Positions 33,479-46,294 of a stretch of DNA of 64,000 nucleotides are shown here, in pieces. This DNA is from Triangularia verruculosa (taxonomy: Eukaryota > Ascomycota > Sordariomycetes > Sordariales > Podosporaceae). Under the pieces are notes generated by a model. It was not told where the DNA came from and searched no databases. It saw nothing but the letters and a program-made list of their open reading frames with translations. A program made the translations under genes and the position numbers. Within the stretch, counting starts at the first letter, position 1. Each line of letters begins with the position of its first letter. The stretch lies in assembly GCA_033296885.1 (NCBI GenBank), contig MU863954.1:110406-174405 (forward strand). The letters are read 5' to 3'.

Positions 33479-36400
33479 AGCGATTTTTGATGTGTGGTGG
33501 TGAATTTTCTTTTGATGATGATACCTAGAATTGGATATGATGTTTTTTTTTTTCTTCTGGAATTTATTTGTAATTGTACAACCAGCAAGCAGCATTGGGG
33601 GGTTTGTCTAATCGAGTTTATAACGATGATATATCGGAGCACTTGGACTAGAATACTTGTCTTACGTTACAAATCTGTTCCTAGAGTTGGTGTATTTCTT
33701 GTCGTACTGTTGGAGAACTGCTTGGTCAGCATGTTGTATGAGTGTGTTGGTGAAACAGGATGTTGCCTGGACTGGGCCGGACTGGCTTGTAGAGGGAGGT
33801 ATCACGAAGCCACTTAGTTTCCGTGAGACAAAGTTATGTTCAGTCAGCCTACCTAGTGACTGAAGCCAAAAGCTGATGATGAGAAACTGGCAATGGGCCA
33901 ACGCAGACTCTACAGTTGTCTTTCTGCAGGAGGTATTGCCAGATTGTAAAAGTGCACCGAGATGGCATGCTACCTAGGAGATGAAGCTCCCTAAAGTAAT
34001 GCAGGGACAGCCCAAACGCCAAAAACGACCCAAGACCAAGTGTCAAACACAGGCCATAACATCTTGTAAAACCACAAGAGTCAACGAAGAAGCCCATTGG
34101 CTTCGAACTCTTCAATCCTTCTTAGTCACCATAAACATTAGAAAACATCAAAGACTCTTCACTTCGATATCATGTGCCTAGGGTCAAAGATATGCATAGT
34201 GCCAGTCCGGCTCGCCTCACCAAAGAACTGTTTCTGGGACTTTTGCCAAGGTCAAAGCCGACTTCATCATCCTCGTCGTCAGCAATCATCTAGTATTTGT
34301 AAGTTTAACAGCACGCTAGTCTTGCCCCAGAGGCTTCTTCTAACCAAGTCGAGGTAAGTCGGTTTAGGTTAGTATCTAGAAAGATACCCTTTCACAGGCG
34401 TTAGCTAGCATCTGCCTCCTACAAAGCACAGCCATGTCAAACCCATTTCTCAGTCTTGCCTGTACTACCTTCTTCCAAACCCAGTTCTTACCACAAAGCC
34501 ACCATCCCCCATAATCATCATCAACCACCCTCGCCCCCCCTCCCGAGATATCCGAAATCCATCCCGGCAACGGCCCCGAAGCACCACCCGTCCTTCCCTT
34601 CCTCCCGTCTCACTCCAGCAGCCCCAGCAATCGCCCTCACTCCCATATCCCCCATCCTCACCACGTCAACCTCACCGCCTCAACCTCCCAATCCCCTTCT
34701 CCCACATCCACGCCTTTTCCCTGCGTTATCCGACCCAAAAATTCCCCTACCTAGCGAACAATGGTATAAAACCAACCCAAGTACCACCAGTGTCACCCCC
34801 AGCGTAGCAACCTACCTGACGAAAACCAACCACCGATATGCGATGCGATGCTGCCCTGCACCTACCTACCTGTCCCGTTCCGCTCCTTCCGCGTTTCCGA
34901 AAATCTACTACTGCCTGCTCTGCTGCCTTGTTGTGCGCTAGAAGCAATTTGTAGGTACCTAGAACAAACAATCAGAAACGAGATGCCCAAACCCACCCAC
35001 CCACTCTATTTGATGTAGTTCTTTCCGAAGGTAGGTAGGTGTTTCTACAACAGTGACACTGTTGCTCGTTGTATGTAAAAAGTGCTTCATCGCCAAGCTA
35101 TCCATCCATCCACACAGTGTCTCCCTTCCGTTGAGAATGAATGCTATCGTAACGTTCTCGCTCGGCTACTCCAAAAAAGTTCCAATTCGTTAACCCAATC
35201 TCAACGGTTTCAATCTCTGCAATCTGTTATCTCTGCAGTGTAGCATCAAAACCTCAAAATATATTTCCAGAACCTCCGCCCTGCCTTGCATATTAAAAAC
35301 CCCCCACCTCCAGCTTTGCCTCAACCTTGTCGAAAAATGATACCTACCCAACATTCAGATTCTCTCAACGTCAGTTTTCACTTCTTGAACAGTAATAATA
35401 AAGATCCAGGACCTAGTTCCCTGCATCTGTATATCCTGTCTTCCCCCCGCCCCCATCTGAAACCCGTTTGAAGCAACAACAATTACCTCACCACAGGGTT
35501 CCTCCATCCTGTGAAATACTAAGCAGCGCAATAAAGTTGCTCCCCCCGGTCATTCCATCCAGGGCAGTAAATCACCAGCATCATCAACCACCACACCACC
35601 ACCACACCACCACAGGGAAGGAAGGAAGGAAGGGCGGACACACAAGCATAACACACCCCCCCCCCTAAAAAAAAACAGCGCCCCATATCGGGCCCGGCAG
35701 CTACCGCGGTGCGCGCGCAACAACCACCACCTGCACACCAAGGATGGAACGGCTGGGCTGGGCGCGTGCTGGGCTGATGGTGCTAGCCAAGGGTGCACCC
35801 CTACCGGCGGGCATTGGGCGGCGGCGGCGGGGTGGATGCGGAGCGCAAAAGGGTCGACTCGCTAATTATCGCTGCCCAGTTGTGGTGGGGAAACTTATTA
35901 ACAAGTCGCTGTTTGTTCCTTTCCAGAAAGAACCACCACCACGAAGAAAAAAGACATGCGCCAGATCTTCACAGCTCACAGTGCCTCCCGAGCACCTGTA
36001 CCTGTTTTCTTCGGAAACACGGCCACGAAGAGGTTCCCAAAAGGGGCCTAGCGCTTAGCACGGCCCATAGGGTTGCGTCCGTTGATCTGCCACCACCCCC
36101 TTCTGATCTCGGATCCCGAATCTCGATAATTGGCTCAAAGCTTCTTTTTCTTCTCTTCTTGTTGCTCTCTCCCGGGGTACCGGACTCAATGGTGAAAAAC
36201 AAAAAAAAAAGGGAGGGTTCGAGAAAACGAAAACCATTGTCCCGTTCGTGAGCGTCAAAACTCCCGACTGCTCCGTACCGTGTGCTGGGCCACATGGTAT
36301 ACTGTATCGTAACCTCCATCCTAACGAGTTGATGATCAGTGAGAGACCTACATAAAAGCCATCTAATGTTTCGAAAACCGGAAAATACCTTTAGACAGGG

Positions 36401-39400
36401 AAAAAGAAAGAAAAAAAGCGCCGATCGACAGAGACATCACGAAATTTCGCACGTGTAGGCCACGCCTGCCCGTTGTGATTGTGATTCTCTGCCACGAGTC
36501 TCCGGCTTTGCTTCTCACCTTTCTTTTTTCTCTTTTTGCGGGAAAAAAACAAAGAGGATCGACGTTCTAGTTTCGGAAGCCATCCGATGACAGGGCTTCG
36601 GCGTCATCGGTCAGGTACCGAGAACCCCCCCCTTCCGCATTCTTGTTTGCCATTCTCTTCTCCGTGGGCGAAGGAAAAAAGAAAAGAAAAGACAACCCTT
36701 TTTTCTCGTTTCCTGCTGTCCCGCTCAACCTCTCGGAAACCAAACCAACCACACCGCATAGCCGAGATATCTTGTTTTTGTGAGAGGGAACGAATACGGC
36801 GCGACATGTATGGACATGCCCTCCCCCTCTCCATCTCAACGAAACAGAGGCCTCAACTCCCCCTCCTTCTCCGCTCGTTCCTCCCCTCCATCTCCTCGGC
36901 ACACGCAGCCAGGATGCGGCGTCTCCTTCCCCAAAACTGACGGCATAATGATACATGTGATAGCTCGTCCTCGCCCCGATGAGGCAGGAACAGCAATTGT
37001 TGCGCACGCCTGTGAAGCCTGTTATGAGTCTCGACAACACCTCCCGAGTAGCCGCCCTTCATTTTCCGGCCCAGGTTGAAGCCTGAACGGTGTGCAACCA
37101 TAGTTCTGCTGGTAATGTGCCACAAGATAGGGATCCTGATCAGAGAAAAGAGGTGAAATGACTTACACGTGGAGCCTATTCCGTGGTTTGCGCGGTACAA
37201 AGTGTTGAACTGTGAACGGGACGGTACATACACTATGGACCGGCGGCTGAGCCGTCGCCGTCCTCTCCCTTGCAACGGACCTAATAGGCCCATACGCCGG
37301 CCCTTCTCCGAGATCCAGAGCACACAGTATCCGTCGACGACCGCAACCCGGCAGGGGCTCGTTGCGAATCGGAAACCCTCCTCCATATTACGTCTCCGCC
37401 CAAGATGCTCCATCGGCCAACTCTCACGCTGCCCAGCCGTTGCACAGCATTTCTGGTTGCAAGAAGCCTTGTTCACCATCAGCACATGGATCCTAACAAC
37501 TCTGCCACCGACATGCCCACACTAACATGTTTATTCCCAGAAAGCTGTTGGTCTGCTCGTGTCAACACTCGTAGCCAACGACACATCTCCCTTGGCCGGG
37601 CACGGAATGGTTCTCCCTCTACGCCGTTTCCACATGTGCACGGAAAAGTCTCAGTCTGCAGGTCTGGGTGACCGTCACCAGTCTCACACGCTCGCCGCCA
37701 CAGCTTCAACGTCCCGAGGTCTCGGCTGAACCACGCCCGTAGGCTTGTCTCACGCAGCGTGTGACGAAGAGCAGGCTACTTCCGATATCCCGTTGAAAGA
37801 GACAAACAACAGTGCGTGATCGACTGTGTCCCTTCTCGCCTGCGTGATGTGTCTACCGCCTAGGAATGTTACACAACGGAGTGGCTGTTGGCTACACTAT
37901 AGGTCATCTTCGGCAATCGGATGGATATCAGAGAACAATGCTAGGCTGTGTTGAGTCTAGGCAAGACCCACAGCGATTCGAGCGCCTAATATCAAACTGT
38001 TGATAATGGCCTTCCCTCCGGGGTGGATGAAGCTCTGTTAGCAGCGAATAGTTTCTGCGTACTTGGACCACCAAACAGAATAGGCCGAGACAGCTGGCTG
38101 TTGGGTGGTGCAGAGCTGGAACTTTTGAGAATACCATCCCGTCAGTTCCCACATCCACTGCTATGGCGGGGGGAAGCGAGGTTGAGGTTGGCCAACCGGA
38201 CTGGCTGGCGAGAAAGCGATCCTTGGGTTGCGTGTACGTACACTACTACTCCGTACCGAACTCTGCATGATGCCATCACAGTGTCCATATTAACTTGTTG
38301 AGCTTGTCGAAGGAGATATGACGCGGCACAGTCGACGACGAGTGGCTGCAGCCCGTGAAGTATTGATCCCCTTTTCGGTTTCTCCCGCAGCATGTGTCGG
38401 ATATGGTGGCTTTCATGATGGCGTCCAGTTTCCTGGAATCCCGCATTCTCGGCACAGACTCCCTTGCTGACTGGTGCGCCGCCAGGAAACGGTTCCGAAC
38501 CAGCAGGTCCGCAACAATTCACCCTTGCTCAGCACACCTCGACGCTGCGGGTGGCAGCCACTAGAAGCTTGGAAGGGCAACTAGGAAGACTTGGCTTGCT
38601 TCCTCGATTCCGAGACGCTGGTTGGATATCCATATGCGAGCGGTGCTGTTGCAGTCAATTACAGTCAGTAAGCGTGTGAAACATGGTAGGGAGGGAGGAA
38701 TATGAAATGTGACATCAGCGTCCGATCTAGACTGCCTGGTGCCGTGCGGTGCTACTGCTGAGCACCTTCGCCTACGACTGAGCCGCATCTTTCAACGAGA
38801 GGTTCAGCTCGTTTCTCGGAGGTGCTCGGTATTGGCATCACCAATATCGACAACCAAACTTGCTGGGATGATGGTAGAACCGGCTCTGGACCCGAGGTCG
38901 GATGACACGGCCGGTTCTTTTCCCCGGCAGCTGGAGCTGGGTATGTAGGAAAGTCTGATGGAAAACGGTAAGCCATCAGCTGCTAGCAGTTTAGCAGCAG
39001 ATGGTGGCTGATGACAGGCCGGGCGAGAAAGAAAACGGGAAATCGGGTGCCAAGAAGGCCTGGGCTGTCGAGGGGGAGAGAGTTGACAAGTCTGCAAGCG
39101 AACCATTCATCGGCTGGCTTGGGTTTTCAGCTCCCTCGTCGACTCCTGCCGCCATCCATCCCGCGGTCCACCCACTCCTTCCCAGAGACATCCGATGACA
39201 TGCGCCAAAGTCTCCGACTCGGAGTTGGTTCCTGTTTCCAGTGGAAGGAGCAGTGGGCATCTCTACCACTTCTTTCCAGGTTCTCTTTCCTAACTCGGGC
39301 AGTGTTGCAGCATGATCTGACCTAAGTAGGTAATAAATTTGATTTATTGGATCCTCGGTGACCTAACCTGGGAGCCGGGATTTTCTAGAGGGTTCAATAG

Positions 39401-42400
39401 TGAGAATGAGAGGGGCAGGTGTCGCATGTCAGAAAAAGACGTTCTGGCCTGTCAGTTTCTCGGCACCGCCAATCTCGCGCATCGATCTTGAAACGGTCGA
39501 GGGCGGGGGTCAGTGCCATCCATGCTTCGACGGGTTCTTCGCCTGGCCCGTGCCGGTTGGTCAGAATCTCGGGCGTGGCTGGCAAGGATAGGGGTGCGAA
39601 GGGTGCCAAGCCTGCCAAGCAGGAGCGTTCCATCAAGGCTCTCGGGGCGAAGGTCCACCGCGCGCATCAATTCAATTCATTGATGGCTTTCCACATATCA
39701 CAATCACGCCCTAGGTATTGACTGACTGACCACTCCATGTCGACTGCGGTGTGTGTCTAGGTAGGTAGAACAAGAGAACAGAACACGACATGACCGCATC
39801 ACGTCACCATGCCTCATCCAACATCCAAAGCCTTCAACCTACCCTCTGTATCCGTACTACCATCCAGGTCGACGATCACCGACATGGGCTGGCTGGCTGG
39901 CTTGGGGTTCGGCACCCTCGGCGACCAGCCGAAGCACAAGGCACGCTAGCCTCTGGCCGTTCTCCATAGTTCGGAACAACATCCGTCTTCTTCCTGCTCG
40001 TCTGGCAGAAATCAAACGGATCAAAGGCCAAGCAGACCCTCATCAAAATCTTCCATCAATCAGAAGAGCTCCAGTACGAGCCGGTTTCCGGATGCCTGCC
40101 GACATGTTTCCGCAGATGCTGTGCTTGGCCAGTGCCCACTGCTGCTCGCTCGCCGACTCGTCCACCCGTCCAAGCAGCGGCACGTTGCATCGAGCCCCTC
40201 CGTTACCGAGATCCAGCGCGGCCATGGCGCTTCACCAAACAAGGCTACGCTACTGTGCTAACGCTAGCGGTTGCATAGCCTGGGGGCCGTGGACGACATT
40301 CTTGAATTTCGAGAAAGCTGCCGTCTGCTGTCTCACAGCCATGAGATCACGCACCTGGCAGAACACGAGTACGAACACATGGCGAGAGCGTGCCCTCTTC
40401 AAAGCAAGACATGATCAGCCCGAGAACGCCAAAGGCCGCTCATGAGCTGATGCTTGGCATCCCGACGCCTCAACGAGATGGAAAGCTCTTCCTCAGCCCA
40501 TCCCAACTCGGTATCTGTTTGTCTCGAGATAGGGCCGAGACTTTTTTTTTTTAAAGCTGCACGTGTTTGATCCCTGAGGCTTTGGGAGTTGCGCCGAAGA
40601 TCTTAATAAGCCTGGATTATTACGCCCAACATTCGAGAATGTCGTTACAGGTTACAATTCGAAATCCAACAGAGGGGATCGTCCCCGCTGGCCGCCGTCC
40701 GAGCTGCCCACCAGGATGGAGTTATTAGTGTTACTGTCCTCGGCCCTTGAGCCGGAACTCGGCAGCACAGATCTTTTGTGCGTTCGTCGGCCTGCTAATA
40801 TCTACTGACAGAAGGTCTTGCTCATGATCAGCCCTCCTGCATTTGAATTCCGATGCACATCATATGCCACGGAATCAGGGCCTGTCACGTCGGCGCAGGC
40901 AAGACACCCTGGAGTCCTTTTCACGAGGGCTCAGAGACATGACAAGGCCGTGGATGGACTCCGGCAGGTCTGCCGTTTGGGTAGCCAGGCCCACCTGCTT
41001 GCGTCAGCGATGAGAGATTCATTCTCGTCCGGTTGTCAGCCCCGCCAGACAGCCACCTGTGTGATCCTTCTGCAATGACTGCAGCTTCCAAGGCGCGGCA
41101 TAACGGGTGAGGCGGCCATTCAGCGGGGAGCTGTGCATCCATCTCGACACATGCTGTTCTCTCAATAACTGATAATGGACTTGACGCCACACGGGCACAG
41201 TTTTCTAACATCCTGCACCACACAGACAGCAAAACGCCAAAAAAGACCCCAAGGCAGCCGATTGGGAGCGGTTCCCTTCCCGATGGCACAGGCTGCATCC
41301 TCTGTCTTTGGTCGGCTCAACATGTCCCACATGCCGGGTATTGTTCATGATGCTGAGTCGAGAATCGAGGAAAGCATCCCTCTCATACGTCACAAAGTAT
41401 AGAGGTCGAGCTCCCTTGCACCAGTTTCCCGCCGCATGCTGATCACCCATCTGCCTGTTGCGTGCCCAAGGACAGCGTGGCTTTCACGCTTACCGGGCAC
41501 AGTGTTCCAGCGGCCAATAAAAAATACCCAGCATTGGCGGATGGAAAAACGGGAATGTCAGTGATGTGCGGCACAGTACCTTATTTTCGCACGGTAATAG
41601 CCGGTCTGGCTTGGTGAAAAATAAGGACCAGGGTTCGCTGTGTCAGGGGCCGGGGTGTTTTGCTAGCAAGTCCCCCGTCTGTGGGCACTGGGCGTCTGGG
41701 AACAAGCTGCCGGCAGCGGGCACCAGAACCCGAGCAGGAATTGCTTTTTGGCCTCTCTGGAGCATGCCACCATGTCTTGAACAGATCCAGGGGTGGCTTG
41801 CGAAGCTACGGGGACGTCAACTGCCTCCCAAGCACCAGTCAAGGGCCGCGTTGCAGAGCGGGCGGACCCTGGTAGTGGAGTGGCATACGGACGTATTGTA
41901 TCGTTCGTACCAAAAGAAGTATCATCACAGTATGGATTTCGATAACACCACACTTGGTTCCTTCGTCCCTTCGTCACCCCTCCTCCGCTCCCCACACCCC
42001 TGAAGTGCTAGGGAGTAGGGACTAACTCTAGGACTGGTGACATGGGATGATGGAGCAGGGAAACATGGCTATGGCTGGTTGAGATGCAACTGCCTCCACC
42101 GACACAACCAGAGTGCGTCCCGGCTTGTCATTGCTACCCAGCTACAACCCTCTTCTGCTCGGTCCCTTCAAATCACGCTTCGATACCAGACTTCTCCCTC
42201 CTCCTGACACCCAACCCGCCTCTCGCCTCTGCTCTCCCTCGCCATCCGCCTTCTCCTTCGCTTTTCCCTTTCCAGACGACAGCCCAGACACACGACGCAC
42301 TCTCACAGAGTAGACGTCTGCAGCACATCGGATCCTCATACCAGCGCCCGCCGCTTTGCCGTGTCTCCGCCGCCTCCTGTCTACCCCCATCTTTGCAGGC

Positions 42401-42700
42401 TTAGGCTCTCGAGTGCGCCTGCTCAGCCGTTGCTCTTCCCGTTCGTCAGCTTGGTGGTTCCGGCGAACCAGACGCAGCCCATAGCTGGGTACGCATTTAC
42501 ACACGCCCGCCGCCCGGTCGCCTTTTGCCGGTGCCCCAGCAAAACACCACTTACAGGCCGCATGCTCCCACCCCCTCTGGTTCATCTGGCTCACAGGCTG
42601 GAGAGTCACGGCTTCTACTAATACGACCGCCTATTAACACATGGTCGCATTGCGGCCGTCTCGGGACCAAACGGCGCAGCTTCTAACCCAAGTGCTACTC
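33479..42700. other. Nine-kilobase gene-poor region
   Basis: No frame here has recognisable domains, plausible exon structure or protein-like composition. Base composition is ordinary, so this is not a RIP block. It contains many CCTAGG/TAGG-type motifs (for example 33971, 34951, 35029, 39757), CCACCACCACA and GGAAGGAAGG simple repeats at about 35580-35635, and runs of C or T. Its position upstream of a large Zn2Cys6 regulator suggests an extended regulatory region or non-coding transcripts. Confidence 0.4.
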
Positions 42701-43489
42701 TCACTTTGCCCTCACTTTCTCGCTCGCTTGCCCTCTTCAACAATAGGGTCTTGAGAGAGACAGGAGAGAGGCTGCAGAACAAGGGGTAGGGCCTGAATGC
42801 TACGGGAAAGCATTGGACCGCAACAGCAACCGCAACCGCAACCTCAACTGCGCCAGCTTACAGGCCGCACCAAGACTTTGCGGATCAGAAACGGCACTGT
42901 GGTTGCACGGCGTTGCATCACCGCCAGATACCACCCCGGGACTTTCGAGCTGGACGGAGCTGCTCGGGAAGAGACTGGATGGTCCTCCTCCTCCTCAACA
43001 CGCTTTGAGACATTTTGTTATTGCCCCCGTACCGGTCTGGAAGATCAAGAGTCCGAGAGAGAGACCGCCAACGAGAAAACACAGCCGAAACAAGAAAAAG
43101 AACAGCAGAAAGGTCGTACGCAGAGAGAGCGTACGTCGAATCCTCGTCAGTCTTGCCTTTTCGAAGTGGTGTGGGCTAGCGTACTTCGGCTGCTCATCTT
43201 TCGTGCCTACCTACATTGCGGTGCATCCCAACGACCAGGGGTGGACGAAAAGAACAAGAGCAAGAGAGACGAGGGAGCTCAGACCGTGCTTGGTTTCTCC
43301 TTTAAACACCTCCCCATTCCCAGAGAACACTTCGGCTACCCCCAAAATACTTCCCGTCTGCATGTTCCTTGTCGACCGGCAGCTCCCCCCATAACCCATC
43401 CTATCGGGGACCTTGACCTTGTGGAGACGGTTCCGAATCAGGCTGTCGGAATCTCTGCCTCTTAAAGCAGCAGTAGCCCCAGCAGCACT
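42701..43489 (+). promoter_or_regulatory. Probable long 5' leader of the Zn2Cys6 regulator, with upstream frames
   Basis: Overlapping plus-strand frames begin at 42797 (222 codons, ending at 43465) and 42813 (193 codons, ending at 43394), just before the regulator ATG at 43490. Their translations are CAA-rich at the start and otherwise unlike proteins. If the transcript starts upstream of them they would act as upstream open reading frames and could limit translation of the regulator. No splice pair that links them to the main frame was found. Confidence 0.35.
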
Positions 43490-46294
43490 ATGGCCGCTGC
43501 GTCACACAACCCGTATTCTCATCCTCGATCTCCCAACCCCTCTTCACGGCCCTACGAATCTTCGGGTGTCTCGTCGGCCGCCTCGCCCAAACCGCTCACA
43601 CAGTACCTTGGCGGCCTGATGAGGCCAAGCCCAAGTGCGAGCAGTGCGACTTTGACCTCTTCGAGAACGAGCCTCCATCATCACCATCACCATCACCATC
43701 ACCCACCACCGCAGCAACCGCATCAGCAACAGTCTCCCCAACACCAAGCCACTCCTCCACGCCCCCTCGGCATTCCGACACCTCTCCCTTCAGTCCACCA
43801 GCAGCAGCTTCCACAGCCAGGCAACAACTCGTTTCAGCCGTATACTCCAGTCACAGCAACTTCGTCCACCATGGAACGAGAGTCGATGCCTTCAGGGGAG
43901 TCGGTTGCTGGCACCCCAGGGCCGTCCCACGCCCAGCTTCCATCGTCGTCCAGCAATCACAACTCCCAGGCCCAGAAGCGAGCGTACCGTCAGAGGAGAA
44001 AGGACCCCAGCTGCGATGCCTGCCGCGAGAGGAAGGTCAAGTGCGATGCCACCGAGACGACGAGCTGCTCCGAGTGCTCGAGCCGGAGTGTCAAGTGCCA
44101 ATTCACCAAAGAGACTAACCGGCGCATGTCGTCCATCAAGCAGGTGCAGGATCTGGAAAAGCAGATGGAACGGGTTCGCCGTGAGAACAACAGCCTCCGC
44201 CGCATGCTGCAAGAGAGGGACGGTCAGTTCGATATGGATGTAGACGGTGTGGAGCAGCTACCACTCCAGCTTCCAGAGATCGCCTCGGCTCCCAAGCGAA
44301 AAAAGAGGCCAGCCAGCATTCATGATCTCGCACGAGCAAGGACCAACCTACAAAGCTTTTCCAGGGGAATCTGGAGGCCACCAGCACCATATCGACCAGT
44401 GGCGGCTCCCGAGCTGAGGGACTTTACCAATATGCTGCCTCCTAGACAAACAACAGACTCGTTGCTCAGAGCTTACTTTACATCGGCCCATACCATGACG
44501 CCCATTCTGCACTGGAACAGCTTCGTACAGACGGTAGATGGGTTGTATCGCCAGGGTAACCCGATCCGAGTCACGCAGGCCTTCATGTCTGTCTTTTTTG
44601 CTGTCATGGCCGTGGGAAGGCTGTTTACGTCCGAGAACGAGCACAACCGATCATATACAGCAGCGCACCTACTCGAGACGAGTCGAAGCTTGATCGACCC
44701 ATGGAACAACGAGCATGAGCTCGACAATGCGCGCGTGTTTATACTCATCACGATGGCGCTGAACGAGATGAACCTGAAGCTTGCTGCTTGGAACTGGCTA
44801 GGCAATGCTGTCAGAGTCGCTCAAGATCTCGGCCTCTACACCGAACTGGGGCCATGGCAGTTTCTTGAGGGCGAGATGCGCAGGAGGACGTGGTGGGCCA
44901 TCTACCTTCTTGACCGCAGCCTCTCGGTTGAACTGGGAAGACCCATGATGATTGACGACTCGGACTGCGACGTCTCGTTGCCCGCTGGAGTTGACGACTG
45001 CTTCATCTCTGAACAGGGGCCCAGAGTTCCCGTGGGCGCAGAGCCGCTTACGCATTCTCTGCTTGCCGTGATACACGTTGTGCGTTCTTACACAGCGCTC
45101 GGCAGAGCCCTCTCGTCCCCCGTTATTGCCCCCACCCGGCTCGCAACGTTTGACCAGCACTTCGCCTCATGCCTTCGAACCTTTCCGCAAGCTTGCGATC
45201 CTACAAGCAACGCACCCATGACGCCCGCTCTCCTCAACCCCTTGGTCTACCTCCTCCACGCACGCCTGCTGCTCCACCGACACAACCTGCTCCCCTCCTG
45301 CCCTTCCGACGTGCGGCGAACGGCGGTTGAACAGTGCACACATACGGCCCTCGAAACCGCCGCTCTTCTCTTGCGAGTCACGCCCGATCTTCCAGAAGGC
45401 GCCACAGCGCTTCTGACCACACACATATTCCGCTGCGCGCTGTTCCTGCTGATCACGGGCTGGTTCGATCAAGCGGCTACCTGTGTCCGGGCATTGGCAT
45501 CCATTAACGAGCACCGCGATGTTGCCGTGTCTTGCGGTCGTTACCTCGGCTTTTTCGTGCAGGTCCTTGGAAACAGGAGAGCTGAGATCACCAATTACCT
45601 CGCCCAGGCGCCATCGCCTACCCATCCTCCCTCGCCATATGGTCCTCCGCCGCCGCGTCCGTCACAGGCTGCAGTTCAAGACGCCCTCTTCCGTGATGAG
45701 GAGTTGCTCACGTATGTCAGTGCAGATCTCCAAGCCAGCCCTGACACCGCTTGGGTCTGGTCCGGAAGCGACCGTGAGGCACCATCACCCGCTCCTCTGG
45801 TGCCATCAGCAACTTCCAATGGAAAGCACACCTTGTTCAGCATCGAAGCGAGGACAAGCTTGACCACCGAGCAGAGATGGGAGTGGGGACCGACAGGGTG
45901 GGAGAGGCTCGAGAATTCCATCAGGTGCTTGGCATCGGGGACAGCCAGTCCCACAAGCGCCGCTCCTCCTCTCCCCCCTCCACCCCCTCCCGCTCTAGCA
46001 CCAGCTCGTCAACAAACCTGGGGACCACCGCCGCCGCCGCTTCAGCCCGCGCCACTCCCCGCTCAGCAACAGCCCGGTCCGCCTCCAACATTGCCTCCGG
46101 TCAAGATGGAGATGCCGGGCGGCGGTCATGAGATGAAGATGGAGATGGCGCCCCTGCCCATGCCATTTTCTGCTCCTCGACCGATGGAAGCGGGAAGTGG
46201 TTCATCCAGGAACAACAGCCCGACAGCCGCCTCGGGGGTATCGAGCGTGAAGAGCGAGAGCCAGAAGAGGATCAGCATTGCGAATATTATTTAG
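43490..46294 (+). CDS. Zn2Cys6 fungal-specific transcription factor
   Basis: Single exon, 934 residues. Binuclear zinc cluster cysteines are at 175, 178, 185, 193, 196 and 203 (DPSCDACRERKVKCD...CSECSSRSVKC), followed by a coiled coil (QVQDLEKQMERVRRENNSLR, about 218-237) for dimerisation and a basic KRKKRP. The fungal transcription-factor middle homology region follows at about 320-600 (YFTSAHTMTPILHWNSFVQT, EMRRRTWWAIYLLDRSLSVE). The N terminus has a nine-histidine run and Gln/Pro-rich segments. The C-terminal 150 residues are Pro-rich and end with VKSESQKRISIANII. It should act in the nucleus on DNA. Large size and an unusually long upstream region suggest a developmental or metabolic master regulator, but I cannot name an orthologue with confidence. 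Confidence 0.9.
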   Translation: MAAASHNPYSHPRSPNPSSRPYESSGVSSAASPKPLTQYLGGLMRPSPSASSATLTSSRTSLHHHHHHHHHPPPQQPHQQQSPQHQATPPRPLGIPTPLPSVHQQQLPQPGNNSFQPYTPVTATSSTMERESMPSGESVAGTPGPSHAQLPSSSSNHNSQAQKRAYRQRRKDPSCDACRERKVKCDATETTSCSECSSRSVKCQFTKETNRRMSSIKQVQDLEKQMERVRRENNSLRRMLQERDGQFDMDVDGVEQLPLQLPEIASAPKRKKRPASIHDLARARTNLQSFSRGIWRPPAPYRPVAAPELRDFTNMLPPRQTTDSLLRAYFTSAHTMTPILHWNSFVQTVDGLYRQGNPIRVTQAFMSVFFAVMAVGRLFTSENEHNRSYTAAHLLETSRSLIDPWNNEHELDNARVFILITMALNEMNLKLAAWNWLGNAVRVAQDLGLYTELGPWQFLEGEMRRRTWWAIYLLDRSLSVELGRPMMIDDSDCDVSLPAGVDDCFISEQGPRVPVGAEPLTHSLLAVIHVVRSYTALGRALSSPVIAPTRLATFDQHFASCLRTFPQACDPTSNAPMTPALLNPLVYLLHARLLLHRHNLLPSCPSDVRRTAVEQCTHTALETAALLLRVTPDLPEGATALLTTHIFRCALFLLITGWFDQAATCVRALASINEHRDVAVSCGRYLGFFVQVLGNRRAEITNYLAQAPSPTHPPSPYGPPPPRPSQAAVQDALFRDEELLTYVSADLQASPDTAWVWSGSDREAPSPAPLVPSATSNGKHTLFSIEARTSLTTEQRWEWGPTGWERLENSIRCLASGTASPTSAAPPLPPPPPPALAPARQQTWGPPPPPLQPAPLPAQQQPGPPPTLPPVKMEMPGGGHEMKMEMAPLPMPFSAPRPMEAGSGSSRNNSPTAASGVSSVKSESQKRISIANII

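Noticed and set aside
34456..34941. Plus-strand 161-codon frame
   Set aside because: Composition is Pro/Ser/Thr repetitive, reflecting C-rich DNA. There is no domain and no splice context.
42797..43465. 222-codon plus-strand frame as a separate gene
   Set aside because: It is not protein-like after the Gln-rich start and lies directly in the probable leader of the regulator at 43490. It was kept only as a possible upstream frame.
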